Positions 8,570 to 18,900 of a DNA stretch of 64,000 nt are shown here, piece after piece (position 1 is the stretch's first letter; each line of letters starts with the position of its first letter). The translations under genes and the position numbers were made by a program. Under the pieces are notes generated by a model. That model worked only from the letters and a program-made list of their open reading frames with translations. It was not told the DNA's origin and ran no database searches. Source of the DNA: an uncultured Saprospiraceae bacterium (GTDB taxonomy: Bacteria; Bacteroidota; Bacteroidia; Chitinophagales; Saprospiraceae); assembly GCA_937941765.1 (NCBI GenBank), contig CALDGQ010000066.1:1-64000 (forward strand). The letters are read 5' to 3'.

Positions 8570-9472
8570 TTAGAATCCAGCATATTCATCAGTTTTCATC
8601 ACCTTACTTTGAATGTTTTGAAAATTACTACCTTCTATAAATAGGGATGTGTTTTCAACCATCTCTTCAGAATTAGGATTTCGTGCTAGCAATTGATTAT
8701 AAATATCAAAAGTTAATCCTTCATAAAAACCGGGACTTGTTGTCATGATTATTATAAAATCCAATTTGTTGATTCCATCTTGTAATAATAGTTGACTTGG
8801 AAATCCATCTACCATTGTAACTGCATTGTTAAGTTCTGTGTCAGTAGGGAATCTTTTGAAGAAATTTTCAAAACAACTCAGGACAAAGTTTTCAGAACCC
8901 ATATTAATTTCATCATACACCAAATTAAAAGCAATACGTTGCATGTATTCGTTGATCGTAATAATGCCAGCTTGAAAATCAGGCAATAAGTTTTGGAGCA
9001 ATTCTAATTTATCAATTTCGTATTGCTTGTATTGCCCAAGTGGTAAGTTGCCTCCAGCAAAAGCATTATCTCGTTCTAATTCTTGTTGCGCAATTTCTTC
9101 AGCAATATAAATCGAGTCCGCACCACCAATATATCGTATAGTAAAATCTCTATGCAAACGTTGGAAATAATCGCTAGCGTTTTGCAAATCATCAATAACC
9201 GATTGTCTAATTTCATCTGACAATTGATTTTCCTTAAATATAAAAGTGATGTCTTCCATTTCTTGATTCAAAGGTTCTCGACCGATGAGATCAATAAAAA
9301 GTTTGTTTATATAATTTTGAATTTGAATCGTTGTGATTTCATTGTAAGGCGGTGCAGTGTTGTCATCTACAATGACATTGGTATGTTCATTGGTTATTAT
9401 TTCTTCCTTTTGTTTACATGAAAAAATGGAAAGAAAACAAATCAAAAATATAAGCGGAAAGCAACGAATCAT
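8570..9472 (-). CDS. Lipoprotein with three degenerate DUF4214-like repeats, first gene of the operon
   Basis: A 300-aa protein with lipoprotein signal (lipobox SIFSC, Cys19). Three copies of a short motif, FIDLIGREPLNQEM near 59, FFKRFPTDTEL near 211 and YNQLLARNPNSEEM near 262, resemble the LxGRxPxxxE box of DUF4214 and of the DUF1549 family in Planctomycetes. The protein is helix-rich. It is the promoter-proximal gene of five tightly packed minus-strand genes (9472 to 5245). Known links are limited to the co-occurrence of DUF1501 and DUF1549 proteins in Planctomycetes; that this pair is an analogue is inference. Confidence 0.74.
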   Translation of the reverse strand: MIRCFPLIFLICFLSIFSCKQKEEIITNEHTNVIVDDNTAPPYNEITTIQIQNYINKLFIDLIGREPLNQEMEDITFIFKENQLSDEIRQSVIDDLQNASDYFQRLHRDFTIRYIGGADSIYIAEEIAQQELERDNAFAGGNLPLGQYKQYEIDKLELLQNLLPDFQAGIITINEYMQRIAFNLVYDEINMGSENFVLSCFENFFKRFPTDTELNNAVTMVDGFPSQLLLQDGINKLDFIIIMTTSPGFYEGLTFDIYNQLLARNPNSEEMVENTSLFIEGSNFQNIQSKVMKTDEYAGF

Positions 9473-9641
9473 TGAAATTTGGAATTGGTAACTAAATAAC
9501 TAATTGATCGTCCAAAATATTGCAATTAAATTTACCAAAAATTAAGGGTTAACCATACGATTATTCCATTTTTAAAGGTTAACTAAGCTAATAAATGTCT
9601 ATTTTCGACATCAGTTTATACAAATTAAAGTACGTTTTAGA

Positions 9642-11810
9642 ATGAAAAAATCATTATTCACAATCCTCACTTTTCTTTTAGTGAATTCCATTTTTGCACA
9701 AAAAGAAATAACAATCGATGACATCTGGAAAGATTATACTTTTTATCCAAAGTCTGTTCCTGGATTTAATTTTCAAAATGATGGGAAGCATTATACGAGA
9801 TTGGAGGAGAAAGACATCAATCAATATGATTTGACAACAGGGAAGTTGTCGAGGAATATTTTTAACGGAGATAAATATATTGCAAAAGATGGTTTCGATG
9901 GTGAATTTTCTGCGTACGAATTTTCTAAAGATGAAACAAAGTTATTAATCGAAACAGAACGAGAACAAATCTATCGCCGTTCTTCAAGAGCCAACTTTTA
10001 TGTTTTTGATCGAGATAAAAAAACAATGACCCCAGTTTCGACTGATGGCAAACAACGATATGCAACTTTTTCTCCCGATGCAACCAAAGTAGCATTTGTC
10101 AGAGGTAATGATATGTATTACAAAGATTTGACCACCAATAAAGAAATTCGGATCACCAATGATGGTAAATCTAACAATATAATTAACGGTGCTACTGATT
10201 GGGTATATGAAGAAGAATTTTCTTTAGCTCGTGCATTTCAATGGTCACCTGATGGTCAAAGAATTGCTTTTATGCGTTTTGATGAGTCGGAAGTAAAAGA
10301 ATTTACCATGACACTTTTTAATGCTGGCTTATATCCTGAATATGAAACATTCAAATATCCTAAAGTTGGAGAAACCAATTCAACAGTAACTGTACATTTA
10401 TACGATATCAATTCTGGAAAAGTAATTGGTGCGCAAACAGGTGTTTCAAAAGATACTTATTTCCCAAGAATCAAATGGACCAAAAATCCAGAGATTCTTT
10501 GCATCTACAAAATGAATCGTCACCAAAACAAATTGGAGTTACTAATGACGAATGCTAAGTCTGGTAAATCTGCTGTTATATTAAAAGAAGAAAATCCATA
10601 TTACATTGATATCACCGATGACCTTACCTTTTTGGACAATGGGAAAGAATTTATTTGGACAAGTGAAGTGGATGGCTATAACCACATTTACCTTTATAAT
10701 GTAAAAGGAAAAAAAGTTCGCCAAATTACAAAAGGAAAATACGACGTAACTGCATTTTATGGGTATGATAAGGAACGAGATAGAATTTATTACCAGGCAG
10801 CTGAAGAATCTCCAATGCAAAGAGAAGTTTATTCTGTTGCACTTAGTGGGAAAAAGAAAACCATGATGTCGAAAGATGCTGGAACCAATCGAGGAGACTT
10901 TAGTAGTACTTTTGATTATTTCGTCAACGCCCATTCTAGTGTTGCAACACCTGGTAATTATATTGTTTATAAAAATGATGGTTCTAAGGTGAGAATGATA
11001 GAAGACAATGCAGATCTCAAGAATAAGAAAAAAGATTATGGAATTTCTGATAAAGAATTTTTTACCTGCAATGCAGCCGATGGAACTAAATTAAATGGAT
11101 GGATGATCAAACCACCAAATATGAAGAAAGGGAAAAAATATCCTGTCTTTATGTATGTATATGGTGGCCCTGGTAGCCAGACCGTCAAAGATAATTGGGA
11201 TGGCTTTAATGGAATCTGGTTTCAAATGTTGGCACAGAAAGGATACATCGTTGCTAGTGTCGATAATCGTGGAACTGGTGCTCGTGGACAAGAGTTTAAG
11301 AAAATGACTTACAAAGAATTAGGGAAATACGAAACAGAAGACCAAATTGCTGCTGCGAAATATTTAGGTAGTTTGGATTATGCTGATAAGGATCGTATTG
11401 GAATTTTTGGATGGAGTTATGGAGGTTATATGTCAAGTCTATGCATCTTTAAAGGAGCAGATGTTTTTAAATCAGCAATTGCTGTTGCACCGGTTGCTAA
11501 TTGGAAATGGTATGACACAGTGTACACGGAACGGTACATGAGAACAGAGGAAGAAAACCCAAATGGGTATAAAGATAATTCTCCGGTCAATTTTACAGAT
11601 GGTTTGGAAGGAAATTATTTGTTAGTACATGGTATGGGAGATGACAATGTCCATTGGCAAAATACAGTTGAAATGGCGAATGCTTTAATTGCTTCTGGCA
11701 AACAGTTTGATACCTACTTTTATCCAAACAGAAACCATGGTATCTATGGTGGCAATACTCGTCATCATCTATATACCGCTATGACCAATTTCATTTTAGA
11801 AAAATTATAA
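9642..11810 (+). CDS. Dipeptidyl peptidase IV family serine peptidase (S9)
   Basis: A 722-aa exported protein with signal peptide 1-19 (ends VNSIFAQ). Residues about 30-460 form the DPP IV N-terminal beta-propeller, including the DWVYEEEFSLARAF segment near 183-196, which carries the paired glutamates that hold the substrate N-terminus. Residues about 470-722 are the alpha/beta hydrolase domain with nucleophile Ser592 in GWSYGGY, the acid in HGMGDDNVH near 662-670 and His in NRNHGIYGG near 699. It is expected to remove X-Pro or X-Ala dipeptides in the periplasm. The next gene starts directly at its stop codon. Confidence 0.95.
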   Translation: MKKSLFTILTFLLVNSIFAQKEITIDDIWKDYTFYPKSVPGFNFQNDGKHYTRLEEKDINQYDLTTGKLSRNIFNGDKYIAKDGFDGEFSAYEFSKDETKLLIETEREQIYRRSSRANFYVFDRDKKTMTPVSTDGKQRYATFSPDATKVAFVRGNDMYYKDLTTNKEIRITNDGKSNNIINGATDWVYEEEFSLARAFQWSPDGQRIAFMRFDESEVKEFTMTLFNAGLYPEYETFKYPKVGETNSTVTVHLYDINSGKVIGAQTGVSKDTYFPRIKWTKNPEILCIYKMNRHQNKLELLMTNAKSGKSAVILKEENPYYIDITDDLTFLDNGKEFIWTSEVDGYNHIYLYNVKGKKVRQITKGKYDVTAFYGYDKERDRIYYQAAEESPMQREVYSVALSGKKKTMMSKDAGTNRGDFSSTFDYFVNAHSSVATPGNYIVYKNDGSKVRMIEDNADLKNKKKDYGISDKEFFTCNAADGTKLNGWMIKPPNMKKGKKYPVFMYVYGGPGSQTVKDNWDGFNGIWFQMLAQKGYIVASVDNRGTGARGQEFKKMTYKELGKYETEDQIAAAKYLGSLDYADKDRIGIFGWSYGGYMSSLCIFKGADVFKSAIAVAPVANWKWYDTVYTERYMRTEEENPNGYKDNSPVNFTDGLEGNYLLVHGMGDDNVHWQNTVEMANALIASGKQFDTYFYPNRNHGIYGGNTRHHLYTAMTNFILEKL

Positions 11811-12299
11811 TTGAAACTTTTTAATCAAATACTCAGTTATAAATCAGGAGTTATTCTTTTTGTGATGCTCTTAATTTGTAGTAGCTGTGCATCAGATTCT
11901 AGTGCTATCGATCCCCTGGTCAATATTCAAAAATTGACAGGTAAATGGAGAGTGAACAATGCACAAGAATTTGAAGAATGGTTGCCTTCAGAAACTTATC
12001 CTTTTAGAGGTATGGTCTATTCCGGAGAAGGAAATAAGAAAGAGCATATAACTATCGAAAAAGTCGGTGATGACGTTATTTACAAAGCAAAAGTTTTTGA
12101 CCAAAATGGTGGAAAGATAATTGACTTTAAAATGATTAATTGCAACGAAAACGAAATAACTTTTCAGAATAAAGGACACGATTTTCCAAATACAATTTCC
12201 TATAAATTTAAATCTTCTAACAATATGGAAGCACTAGTCAGTGGGAAAAGAGACGATCAACCAATTGAGATGACTTTGAAGTTTGAAAGAGTACAATAA
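11811..12299 (+). CDS. DUF6265-like lipoprotein
   Basis: A 162-aa protein beginning with TTG immediately after the peptidase stop codon; this start is preferred because it provides a signal peptide with a lipobox (LICSSC) that no in-frame ATG would supply. The mature protein begins with LTGKWRVNN and has the GHDFPNTISYKF element near 124-135 typical of DUF6265 beta-barrel-like proteins. Function is unknown. Its place between dipeptidyl peptidase and SmpB, with spacings of zero and two bases, indicates one transcript rather than a shared function. Confidence 0.8.
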   Translation: MKLFNQILSYKSGVILFVMLLICSSCASDSSAIDPLVNIQKLTGKWRVNNAQEFEEWLPSETYPFRGMVYSGEGNKKEHITIEKVGDDVIYKAKVFDQNGGKIIDFKMINCNENEITFQNKGHDFPNTISYKFKSSNNMEALVSGKRDDQPIEMTLKFERVQ

Positions 12300-12301
12300 T
12301 T

Positions 12302-12778
12302 ATGGCAAAGAAGAAGAAAGCAGATAACCGAAAAATTGAAATCACGAATCGTAAAGCGAAATTCGAATATCAATTTATTGCAGAACATGATGCAGGCATT
12401 ATTCTAACTGGAACAGAAATTAAATCAATAAGAGCTGGTAACGCCAATCTAAAAGAAGCATATTGCTTTTTTAAAAATGGAGAACTTTTTATCAATAATA
12501 TGAATATTGCTGAGTATAAATTTGGCAATATTAATAACCATGAACCCAAAAGAACTAGAAAACTGTTACTTCAAAAGACAGAATTAAGAAAGCTCCTCAG
12601 AAAGGTGAAAGAAAAAGGAATGACCATTGTTCCATATAAGTTATTCATTAGCGAAAGAGGATTTGCCAAACTTACCATCGCCCTTGCTCAAGGGAAAAAG
12701 GCTTATGACAAGCGTGCATCCATAAAAGAAAAGGATAATAAACGTGAATTGGATCGAATGAAGCGGATAAAACTCTAA
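12302..12778 (+). CDS. smpB: SsrA-binding protein SmpB
   Basis: A 158-aa protein with the SmpB core: RKAKFEYQFIAEHDAGIILT near 17-36, GTEIKSIRAGNANLKEAYC near 37-55, and a basic C-terminal tail, KKAYDKRASIKEKDNKRE, near 131-148, which enters the ribosomal mRNA channel. It acts with tmRNA in rescue of stalled ribosomes. No tmRNA gene was seen in this window. The ATG follows the lipoprotein stop by two bases. Confidence 0.97.
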   Translation: MAKKKKADNRKIEITNRKAKFEYQFIAEHDAGIILTGTEIKSIRAGNANLKEAYCFFKNGELFINNMNIAEYKFGNINNHEPKRTRKLLLQKTELRKLLRKVKEKGMTIVPYKLFISERGFAKLTIALAQGKKAYDKRASIKEKDNKRELDRMKRIKL

Positions 12779-12889
12779 TTTTTCTACTGAGTACAGTTAT
12801 TTTCTTAGCTAATGTTGTGTTTTTGATGTTTTTATGCAGCATCTAAATTGTATTTTGTTAATTACCCTTAATATATTCTATATCCTTTT

Positions 12890-12897
12890 TATCTTTG
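12890..12897 (+). promoter_or_regulatory. Possible Bacteroidota -7 element (TATCTTTG)
   Basis: TATCTTTG matches the Bacteroidota -7 consensus TAnnTTTG and lies about 100 bases before the giant adhesin gene. The nearest TTTG upstream (12854-12857) is 32 bases away, too far for a classical -33 element. The 219-base gap from 12779 contains nothing else that I can support. Confidence 0.3.
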
Positions 12898-12997
12898 TAA
12901 AACCTCCCTATATATATCATAAACACACCCCACCAACTTTTTCCCATTTACCGAAGTCCCATTTTCTTTTTTAACAATTTTTCAAAAACTTACGAAA

Positions 12998-15900
12998 ATG
13001 AACTTCAAACAATTACAATATTGTTCTGCTATTATTTTGAGCTTTAAGGCTCAATTTTTATTCCTTTCTCTATTTTTTGCATCAATGAACGTTTTTGGTC
13101 AAATAGTGGATTGTCCAAATAATAACAATGATGAACCAAGCTATGCTGCGCCAGGCGAACAAATTGTCAATGGCCTACCTGTTTACTTATTGATTGATGT
13201 CAACGGGGTTAATTCAGCAAACAATGATTTCTGTATTGGAAATTCTGGAAACGAAGATACTGATAGCGGATGTGGAACTTTCATATTTACCAACTTAGAT
13301 GGAGGGCAAGATGGATGTGGTGCTCAGTTTTGTTTCTCCCCAAGACAAGGTTGTGGTTCTGCACTTGGAAATACTTGTATCTTTCAAGAAGATCCTAACA
13401 ATCCGGGCACTTGGGAAAATTTAGGTTCTCTAGATGCAGCTAATTTTACTGATCTTTGTATTGTTGCACCTCCTGGTGTTGATCAATATGCTATTACTAT
13501 TTGTCGACCTGGCAATGGACCTGTTTCTGTTGTAGATGTTGAAATAATAGAACCTCCAACAATAGAACTAACACCTGCTAATTCAGTCTGTACTGCAGAC
13601 TTGCCAAGTTCAATTAACCTTTTAACTTTTGAACCTGTGTCTCAAACCGGAGGAGTTTGGTCTTCTCCTGAAGGAGGTATTGTGACAAGCGCAGAAATTC
13701 CAGTAGATGCAATTGCTGGAGATACTTATACCTATTCTTATTGTTACGATACTTCAGTTGATCAAGGATATCAATGTATTATATGTGATGATCTTACTTT
13801 TACGGTTACTGATGATTGTTGTCAGCCGATTGTATGTGATGACAATGATTGTAATACTGAAGATGTATTTGATTTAGCATTGTGTGAGTGCATTTTTACA
13901 CCTATAGAGGCTCCAAGTTGTGATGATCAGGATTGTACAACGATTGATAGTTATGATGCAGCAATTTGTAATTGTGTCAATACACCTATTGCAACACCGA
14001 CATGCATCTATTCCCAGGATACACAAGTAGTTGAAGGTTGTAGTATAGCAGATATTCCAGCACCATTTGCAACTGCAGAAGAAGTGTTAGAAAATTTACC
14101 AACCGATTGTGAATTAATATTTGAAGTCAATGACTTTTCTACAGGAGAATTATGTAGTGCTGTAGTGCCATTGCAATTGACAAGAATATACACCTTGGCA
14201 AATGATGCAAATGGAAATGGAACAATTGATGATGGAGAAATACTTCAAGAATGTGAGCAGGTATTTGTTGTAATAGATACAACAGCCCCTACATTTGAAG
14301 TTACACCAGCAGATATAACGATTGCTTGTCTTGATGATACAGAACCAAGTGTTTTGCCAATTGCATTAGATGCATGTGATGAAGCACCAGTTGTTCTATA
14401 TTTGGATGTCATTATGTTGCCAACTTGTATCGAATCCTACACAATAGAAAGAACTTGGACCGCAACAGATGCTTGTGGTAATGAATTGGAACATGTTCAA
14501 ATTATAACAGTGGAAGCTTGTGAACCTCCAACTTGTGATGATAATGATTGTACAACAACGGATTCTTTTGATGCAGCAATTTGTAATTGTGTCAATACAC
14601 CTATAGCAACACCGACATGCATCTATTCTCAGGATACACAAGTAGTTGAAGGTTGTAGTATAGCAGATATTCCAGCACCATTCGCAACTGCAGAAGAAGT
14701 GTTAGAAAATTTACCAACTGACTGTGAATTAATATTTGAAGTAAATGATTTTTCTACAGGAGAATTATGTAGTGCTGCCGTACCATTGCAATTGACAAGA
14801 ATATACACTTTGGCAAATGATGCAAATGGAAATGGAACAATTGATGATGGAGAAATACTTCAAGAATGTGAGCAGGTATTTGTAGTTGTTGATTCAACAG
14901 ATCCATTTTTTACAAATGCTCCAGCAGATATTACTGTAGTTTGTGGAGATGAACCAGATTCGTTTAATCCAATCGTAGATGATTGTGATCCAAATGTAAT
15001 GATTGTTTTTGATGAAGTGGTAAACGAACCCGCTTGTATAGAATCTTATACAATTGAAAGAACATGGACCGCAACAGATGTTTGTGGAAATGAATCTATT
15101 CACCAGCAAATCATAACTGTTGAAACTTGTGAGCCACCTGTTTGTGATGATGGTAATTGTGCTACAATTGATACATTCGACGAAGCAGTATGTGATTGTG
15201 TTTATACTCCAGTACCAACACCAAACTGTATTGATCCACAATTAGAAACAGAAATATTAGAAGGATGTGGAGTCGAAGTAGTTCCAGCAGCAGAAACAGA
15301 TATTTCAATAATATTTGCGGACCTACCAGTGGGATGCGATTTGCTTTTTGGGAATAATGACTTTACTTCAAGTACCATATGCAATGAAGTAGTACCATTA
15401 TCTTTAACACGAGTATATTATGTTGGAATTGATGGGGATGGAGATGGTGTTATATCAGAAGATGAAATATTGCATACTTGCCAAGAGAGCTATATTATTT
15501 ATGATACAACTGGCCCCGTACTAAGTGCAACACCTGCAGATTTAGTAATTGCGTGTGATGAAGTTGAAGAATTTCCACCAATGACAGTAACTGCTTCAGA
15601 CGAATGTAGTGAATCGACAGTAGGATTTATAGAAGAATTCACAGGAGGCGGCTGCTTAGGCGGATATGATATTATTAGAACTTGGACAGCAACAGATGCT
15701 TGTGGAAATGAAACAGTACATACACAAACGATTACAGTTGAAACATGTGAAGCACCAAGTTGCGATGACAATGATTGCAACACAGCCGACGTATATAATA
15801 CAGTTACCTGTGAATGTGAGAATAATCCAATCGAACCAGGATCGTGTGATGATATGGATTGTACAACAGAAGATGTATATAATACGGAAACTTGTGAGTG

Positions 15901-18900
15901 TGAGAACACACCAATCACGCCGCCAAATTGTGATGATGAAGATTGCACAACAGAAGATGTATACAATACGATGACCTGTGAGTGTGAGCATACACCAATT
16001 ACGCCACCAAGTTGTGATGATGAAGATTGTACAACAGAAGACGTGTACAATACGACTATCTGTGAATGTGAGTACACACCAATCACACCGCCAAATTGTG
16101 ATGATGAAGATTGTACAACAGAAGATGTTTACAATACGGAAACTTGTGAGTGTGAGAACACACCAATCACGCCACCAAGTTGTGATGACGAAGATTGTAA
16201 TACAGCAGATGTATATAATACGGTTACTTGTGAATGTGAAAACAATCCAATCGAGCCAGGTTCATGTGATGATGAAGATTGTACAACAGAAGATGTTTAC
16301 AATACGGAAACTTGTGAGTGTGAGAACACACCAATCACGCCACCAAGTTGTGATGACGAAGATTGTACAACAGAGGACGTGTACAATACGACAACTTGCG
16401 AATGTGAGTATACGCCAATTACACCACCGAGTTGTGATGATAACGATTGTACAACAGAAGATACTTATGATGTTGAAGAATGTGTTTGCGTCAATAAACC
16501 AATCGAAACGCCAAATTGTGACGACAATGATTGCAACACAGCTGATGTTTATAATACAATGACTTGCGAATGTGAAAACAATCCAATCGAACCAGGCTCA
16601 TGTGATGATATGGATTGTACAACAGAAGATGTATATAACACGGTAACTTGTGAATGTGAAAACACACCAATTACACCACCAAGTTGTGATGACAATGATT
16701 GCACAACAATAGATAGCTACGATTCATCAAATTGTACTTGTGTTAATGAACCAATAGACATACCAAGTTGTGATGACCAGGATGAATGTACAGAAGATTT
16801 ATTTGATACTGCATCTTGTGAATGTGTGAACGCACCAATTGCAAATTGTGGAGAATGCGATCCTCTGAAAATTGTTGTAGAAGAAATTGTGGAACCATCT
16901 TGTTATGGAGATAGTGATGGAGCTATTGATATAGATGTACCTTGCTTTGGTGGAGGTGGAAATGTTGAAGTGATCAACCTTGCTGTAAATAGATCCGCTA
17001 CACAATCCAGCACTTGGAATGGTGCAGTTGCAGGTCTTGCTGTTGACGGGAATACAAACGGTGGTTGGTATCAAGCAAACTCAGTATCTGGTACTAATTG
17101 GTCGGTACAACCTTGGTGGCAAGTAGATCTTGGTAGTATTCACTCTATTGATTATATCGAAATTTGGGGACGTACCGATTGTTGTCAAGACTTCCTTTCT
17201 GATTATTATGTTTTCGTTTCTGATAATCCTTTCCCTGCTGGAAATGTCACGACACTTCTAAATACTTCAGGTGTTAGTAATTATTATTTTGCAGGACCTG
17301 GAGCAACTCCAGAAAGTACGGATGTATTCTCAACAGGAAGATATGTGCGTGTAATGTTAAACGGTAACCATTTATTGCAATTAGCCGAAGTGAAAGTATT
17401 TGGAAAATCTGTTGTAGGTAGTGGAGGATGTAATTTTACTTATGACTGGTCAGATGGCTTGCCATCAACTCAAGATCAAAGCGGATTGGCTGTAGGTACC
17501 TATTCTGTTACAGTAACAAATGAAGACACAGGTTGTGACGAAAGTTTGGAAATCACAATCGAAGATTCTGCACCGATGACTTGTTATATGGTTGAAAAAA
17601 GCCCAATTAGTGAATACGGAGGGAGCAACGGAGTGTTAGGAGCATGGGTTGATGGAGGAACCGGACCTTTTGAATTTAATTGGAATAATGGAGGAGATGA
17701 AGCAATTTTATACAATCTAAGTGCAGGTGATTATCAAGTTACGATAACGGATGCAAACGGATGTACTTGTGAAACGGATCATGTGTTGACCGAACCAGAA
17801 CCTACCATCGGTGGTGGGAATTGTGAAAATCCAACAAACCTTGCACTTAATCAACCAGCAACGCAATCTAGTACTCAAATTGGAGCAGAAGCAAGCAGAG
17901 GAAATGATGGGAATACAGACGGAAACTTCTGGTCAACTAACAGTGTTACATTAACCAACTGGACACACCAACCTTGGTGGGAAGTTGAATTGCAAGACAA
18001 TTGTAATATCGATGAAATTTACATCTACAACAGAACAGATGGTAATGAAGATCACTTCTCTAATTTCTGGGTGCTTATTTCAGATAGTCCAAATCCATCT
18101 TATGGCGATCCTGGAGTGACTGCTTTTGAACATACTGGTATTGCTGGAACACCAACTATCATTCAAGTAAACGGTACTGGTAAGTATGTAAGAATACAAT
18201 TACAAGGCACCGCATTTTTAGCAATTGCAGAAGTTGAAGTTTATGGATGTTGTGAAGGAGGTCCTAGTGGACCAACCTGTACGGAAGGAGCTTATTGTGA
18301 TGATTTGGATGCATGTACAACTGATGATGTATATGATGTAGATTGTAATTGTGCTGGAACATTTGCTGATGAAGACGGTGATGGTGTATGCGATGTTGAA
18401 GATGAATGTCCAGGTTATGATGATACGTTAGATGTCAATGAAAATGGAACCCCTGATGGTTGTGAAAACAACAACGAGTGCACAGTTGGAGCTTCATGTG
18501 ATGATATGGACAACTGTACAACTAATGATGTATATGATGAAGATTGTAATTGTCTTGGAGAATTTGCAGATGAGGATCAAGATGGAGTTTGTGATGCAGA
18601 AGATCAATGTCCAGGTTATGATGATCTTTTAGATGTCAATGAAAATGGAATTGCAGATGATTGTGAAACATCAACAGGACCTTCTGAAACTTGTGATGTG
18701 ACCATACAAGTAATTGGTAATTCAATTGTTATTGATAATGTTAATAATCCAATTAACTACATCAAAGTTTATGACATGGATGGTGGTTTAGTTGGAATTT
18801 GTAACAATGATTGCGATTTGACAGAAATATACTCAAACTTACCTGATGGTGAATACTTGGTTGATATTGAAACCTTCTCTAGTAGTTGGTCTGCCATTTG

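Noticed and set aside
15499-16562. Long open frames on the minus strand and in another plus frame across the CDD repeats, some over 190 codons
   Set aside because: The repeat period (84 bases) is a multiple of three, so a frame open in one unit is open in all; the translations are repeated His/Ser/Val-rich strings with no protein character.
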